The position numbers were made by a program, and so were the translations under genes. A stretch of 64,000 nt of DNA, taken from NCBI GenBank assembly GCA_947476285.1, contig CANJPU010000002.1, forward strand, positions 62,001-126,000, written 5' to 3'. Under the pieces are notes generated by a model, which was not told the origin of the DNA, did not search any database, and saw only the letters and a program-made list of their open reading frames with translations. Shown piece after piece: positions 62,658 to 64,000 of the stretch. The first letter of the stretch is position 1, and every line of letters begins with the position of its first letter. This stretch comes from Comamonadaceae bacterium (GTDB lineage: Bacteria; Pseudomonadota; Gammaproteobacteria; Burkholderiales; Burkholderiaceae_C).

Positions 62658-63739
62658 TTACCGAACGCTTTGTCCCAGATCTCATTGGTGTAGAAGCGTG
62701 TAGGCACCGCCGGCTTGATCACGCTCGCATCGATGGCGAGCTTGGTGGCTGATGTCCAGGCGGCCGGATTGTTGCGCAGCAGATTGGCCGCGCCTTGCTC
62801 CACCCAAGATTGGCTCTCGATGCGCAGGCCACCCAGCGCGGCAGTGGGGTTGGCGGCCTCGGGCACGTTGTACTTTTGCACGGCCGCGAGCAGCTTGGAG
62901 ATGTCGTTCCTGCCGATCTGGGCCAGAGCGTCCTCAAACGCGCCGCGCGCGCCGCGCAGGAAGCGGATCAGTTCTTCAGGCCTCTTAGTTACATTTTCCA
63001 CTGTGGTGATGTAGACCTGACCGGGCACTGGCACCAGGTCATGGGTGGCCACAGTGGTGAAGGGCACGCCGCGCGATCTGAGCTCGACCACGGCCGCGTT
63101 GGTTCCGACGAAGGCGTCGATCTTTTTCTCTTGTATCAGGCCGAAAGAGCCGGCGCTGGGGCCTACCACCTGGCGCCTGACGGTCTTGGTATCCACATTG
63201 GCGCTGGCCAGGATCAAATCGAGCGTCTGCGAGGTGGCGCCGCCCACAGACACTATGCCGATGGTCTTGCCCACCATATCCGCGCCCTTGCGGATTGGGT
63301 TGTCTGCCGAGCTGATGATCTGCAGCGGCGCAATGTGGGCAATGGTGCCGATCGCGATGACCGGAACCCCGCTGTTGGCCACCGCATTCATCACGTCGAT
63401 GCCGGCGCCACGTGTGACCAACGCCTGCCCGGTGAGCAACTGCTGTATGGCTTGCGAAGAGCCTTGGGCGGCCTGTACCGTCAGGTCAAGCCCCGCGTTC
63501 TTCATGAAGCCACCCGCCTCGCCATACAGCAAGCCAGTGTAGGCCAGAAGGTAACCCGCAGGCGTGATGCCTGTGGCCTTGAGCATTTGCTGGGGCGGTG
63601 CGGCGCTGGGCCGGGCGCCTGGCGTGCTGGCCTGGGCGATCAGTATGGCGCCATCGCCGGCGGCCATGGCCCCCCAGCTCGCCGCCAGGAGCACAAATGA
63701 TCCGATCGATCTGGGAATGAAACCTTTGAAAAGCAGCAT
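62654..63739 (-). CDS. ABC transporter substrate-binding protein (NMT1/SsuA-like)
   Basis: A 361-residue receptor with a signal peptide (SIGSFVLLAASWGAMAA). The NMT1/THI5-like fold is seen in LLYGEAGGFMKNAGLDLTVQAA, SSQAIQQLLTGQ and VGKTIGIVSVGGATSQTLD. It binds a small organic compound in the periplasm. It is the first gene of the importer operon; 86 bases separate it from a divergent amidohydrolase gene. The proline-rich stretch after the signal (about 38-50) is unusual. Confidence 0.9.
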   Translation of the reverse strand: MLLFKGFIPRSIGSFVLLAASWGAMAAGDGAILIAQASTPGARPSAAPPQQMLKATGITPAGYLLAYTGLLYGEAGGFMKNAGLDLTVQAAQGSSQAIQQLLTGQALVTRGAGIDVMNAVANSGVPVIAIGTIAHIAPLQIISSADNPIRKGADMVGKTIGIVSVGGATSQTLDLILASANVDTKTVRRQVVGPSAGSFGLIQEKKIDAFVGTNAAVVELRSRGVPFTTVATHDLVPVPGQVYITTVENVTKRPEELIRFLRGARGAFEDALAQIGRNDISKLLAAVQKYNVPEAANPTAALGGLRIESQSWVEQGAANLLRNNPAAWTSATKLAIDASVIKPAVPTRFYTNEIWDKAFGK

Positions 63740-63825
63740 GTCGAATCTCCAGTGAAACTAGGGTTCATGAATCGCGCTGGCAACACTCTACACTGGTACG
63801 TTTGGAATTGCACAGGAAAAGAGAT

Positions 63826-64000
63826 ATGGAAACCGAAATCAAAGCCATCGATGCGGTTGTCAACATATGGACGGCGCAGGCCCTGGAGGGTCGGCCCGAC
63901 CGGCGCCCCTTCTACCAAAAGATGCGAGTGCCCGCCGAACTCTACGAGGGCATCTCGCTGGAGGTGATGCTGGAGCGAATGGACCTGGCCGGCATAGAGC
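63826..64000 (+). CDS. Amidohydrolase-family protein, 5' end only
   Basis: The first 58 codons are visible from ATG 63826 (AGGA nine bases upstream). IDAVVNIWT, the gap, then GISLEVMLERMDLAGIE matches the start of amidohydrolase-2/ACMSD-like metal-dependent hydrolases of Burkholderiales, where the usual D-x-H metal motif follows the first strand; here that position reads DAVVN. It is divergent from the ABC importer operon and is probably part of the same pathway as a hydrolase or decarboxylase. Confidence 0.65.
   Translation, partial: METEIKAIDAVVNIWTAQALEGRPDRRPFYQKMRVPAELYEGISLEVMLERMDLAGIE

Overview
The window is a GC-rich chromosomal segment packed with catabolic acyl-CoA genes. Six complete Bug/TctC-type periplasmic receptors without TctA/TctB partners, together with CaiB-type CoA transferases, TRAP and ABC uptake genes and MmgE/PrpD proteins, point to a betaproteobacterium of the order Burkholderiales. 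This is inferred from gene content only: there is no rRNA or other phylogenetic marker here. I saw no tRNA, rRNA, CRISPR array, prophage or complete insertion sequence.

Layout. (1) 1-2067: the end of an MmgE/PrpD gene and a DUF433/DUF5615 toxin-antitoxin pair whose toxin is split by a palindromic miniature element; deleting the element restores the frame exactly. (2) 2109-7293, minus strand: Bug receptor, Zn-ribbon/OB-fold DUF35 protein, CoA ligase, Cys-less thiolase-like protein, Bug receptor; then an MFS exporter (7395-8894). (3) 8952-26908: a large set probably controlled by one MarR regulator. A minus-strand operon (CaiB CoA transferase, TRAP large permease, acyl-CoA dehydrogenase, thiolase-like protein, DUF35 protein, TRAP small permease, MaoC hydratase, old-yellow-enzyme reductase) diverges from TRAP receptor-cobS-cobT-marR. 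Next come a coenzyme-B12-dependent acyl-CoA mutase whose large and small subunits are divergently transcribed, an unrecognised Cys-motif protein, a CoA ligase and a nitroreductase. TGAGTATA-type palindromes lie in both divergent promoters. (4) 26992-44260: a cluster linked to a GntR/FCD regulator by three 18-bp sites. It holds a C45 peptidase-like N-acyl hydrolase, two tandem polysaccharide-deacetylase-fold proteins (one lacking its metal histidines), hydantoinase B/A, a Bug receptor, a PanE-like reductase, two MmgE/PrpD proteins, an Ldh2-type dehydrogenase and an AtuA/DUF4387 pair. A poorly explained Pro/Ser/Thr-rich stretch interrupts it at 38781-40336. (5) 44261-48664: decayed Bug and crotonase genes, then an intact Bug receptor, CoA transferase and crotonase. 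(6) 48743-56730: M24 peptidase-Bug; SDR, MaoC, CitE-like lyase and Bug operon; alpha/beta hydrolase and thiolase around a perfect 18-bp palindrome. (7) 56758-64000: an ABC importer operon that includes a cysteine amidohydrolase, a CoA ligase and a third thiolase-like/DUF35 pair, divergent from an amidohydrolase.

The recurring logic is capture of an organic acid or amide by a periplasmic receptor, optional hydrolysis to the acid, CoA activation, then hydration, dehydrogenation or rearrangement, and carbon-carbon cleavage. The best candidate for an undescribed system is region 3, where CobS/CobT-like AAA+/VWA proteins sit inside a B12-mutase regulon that carries no CobN and no MeaB-type GTPase in this window.
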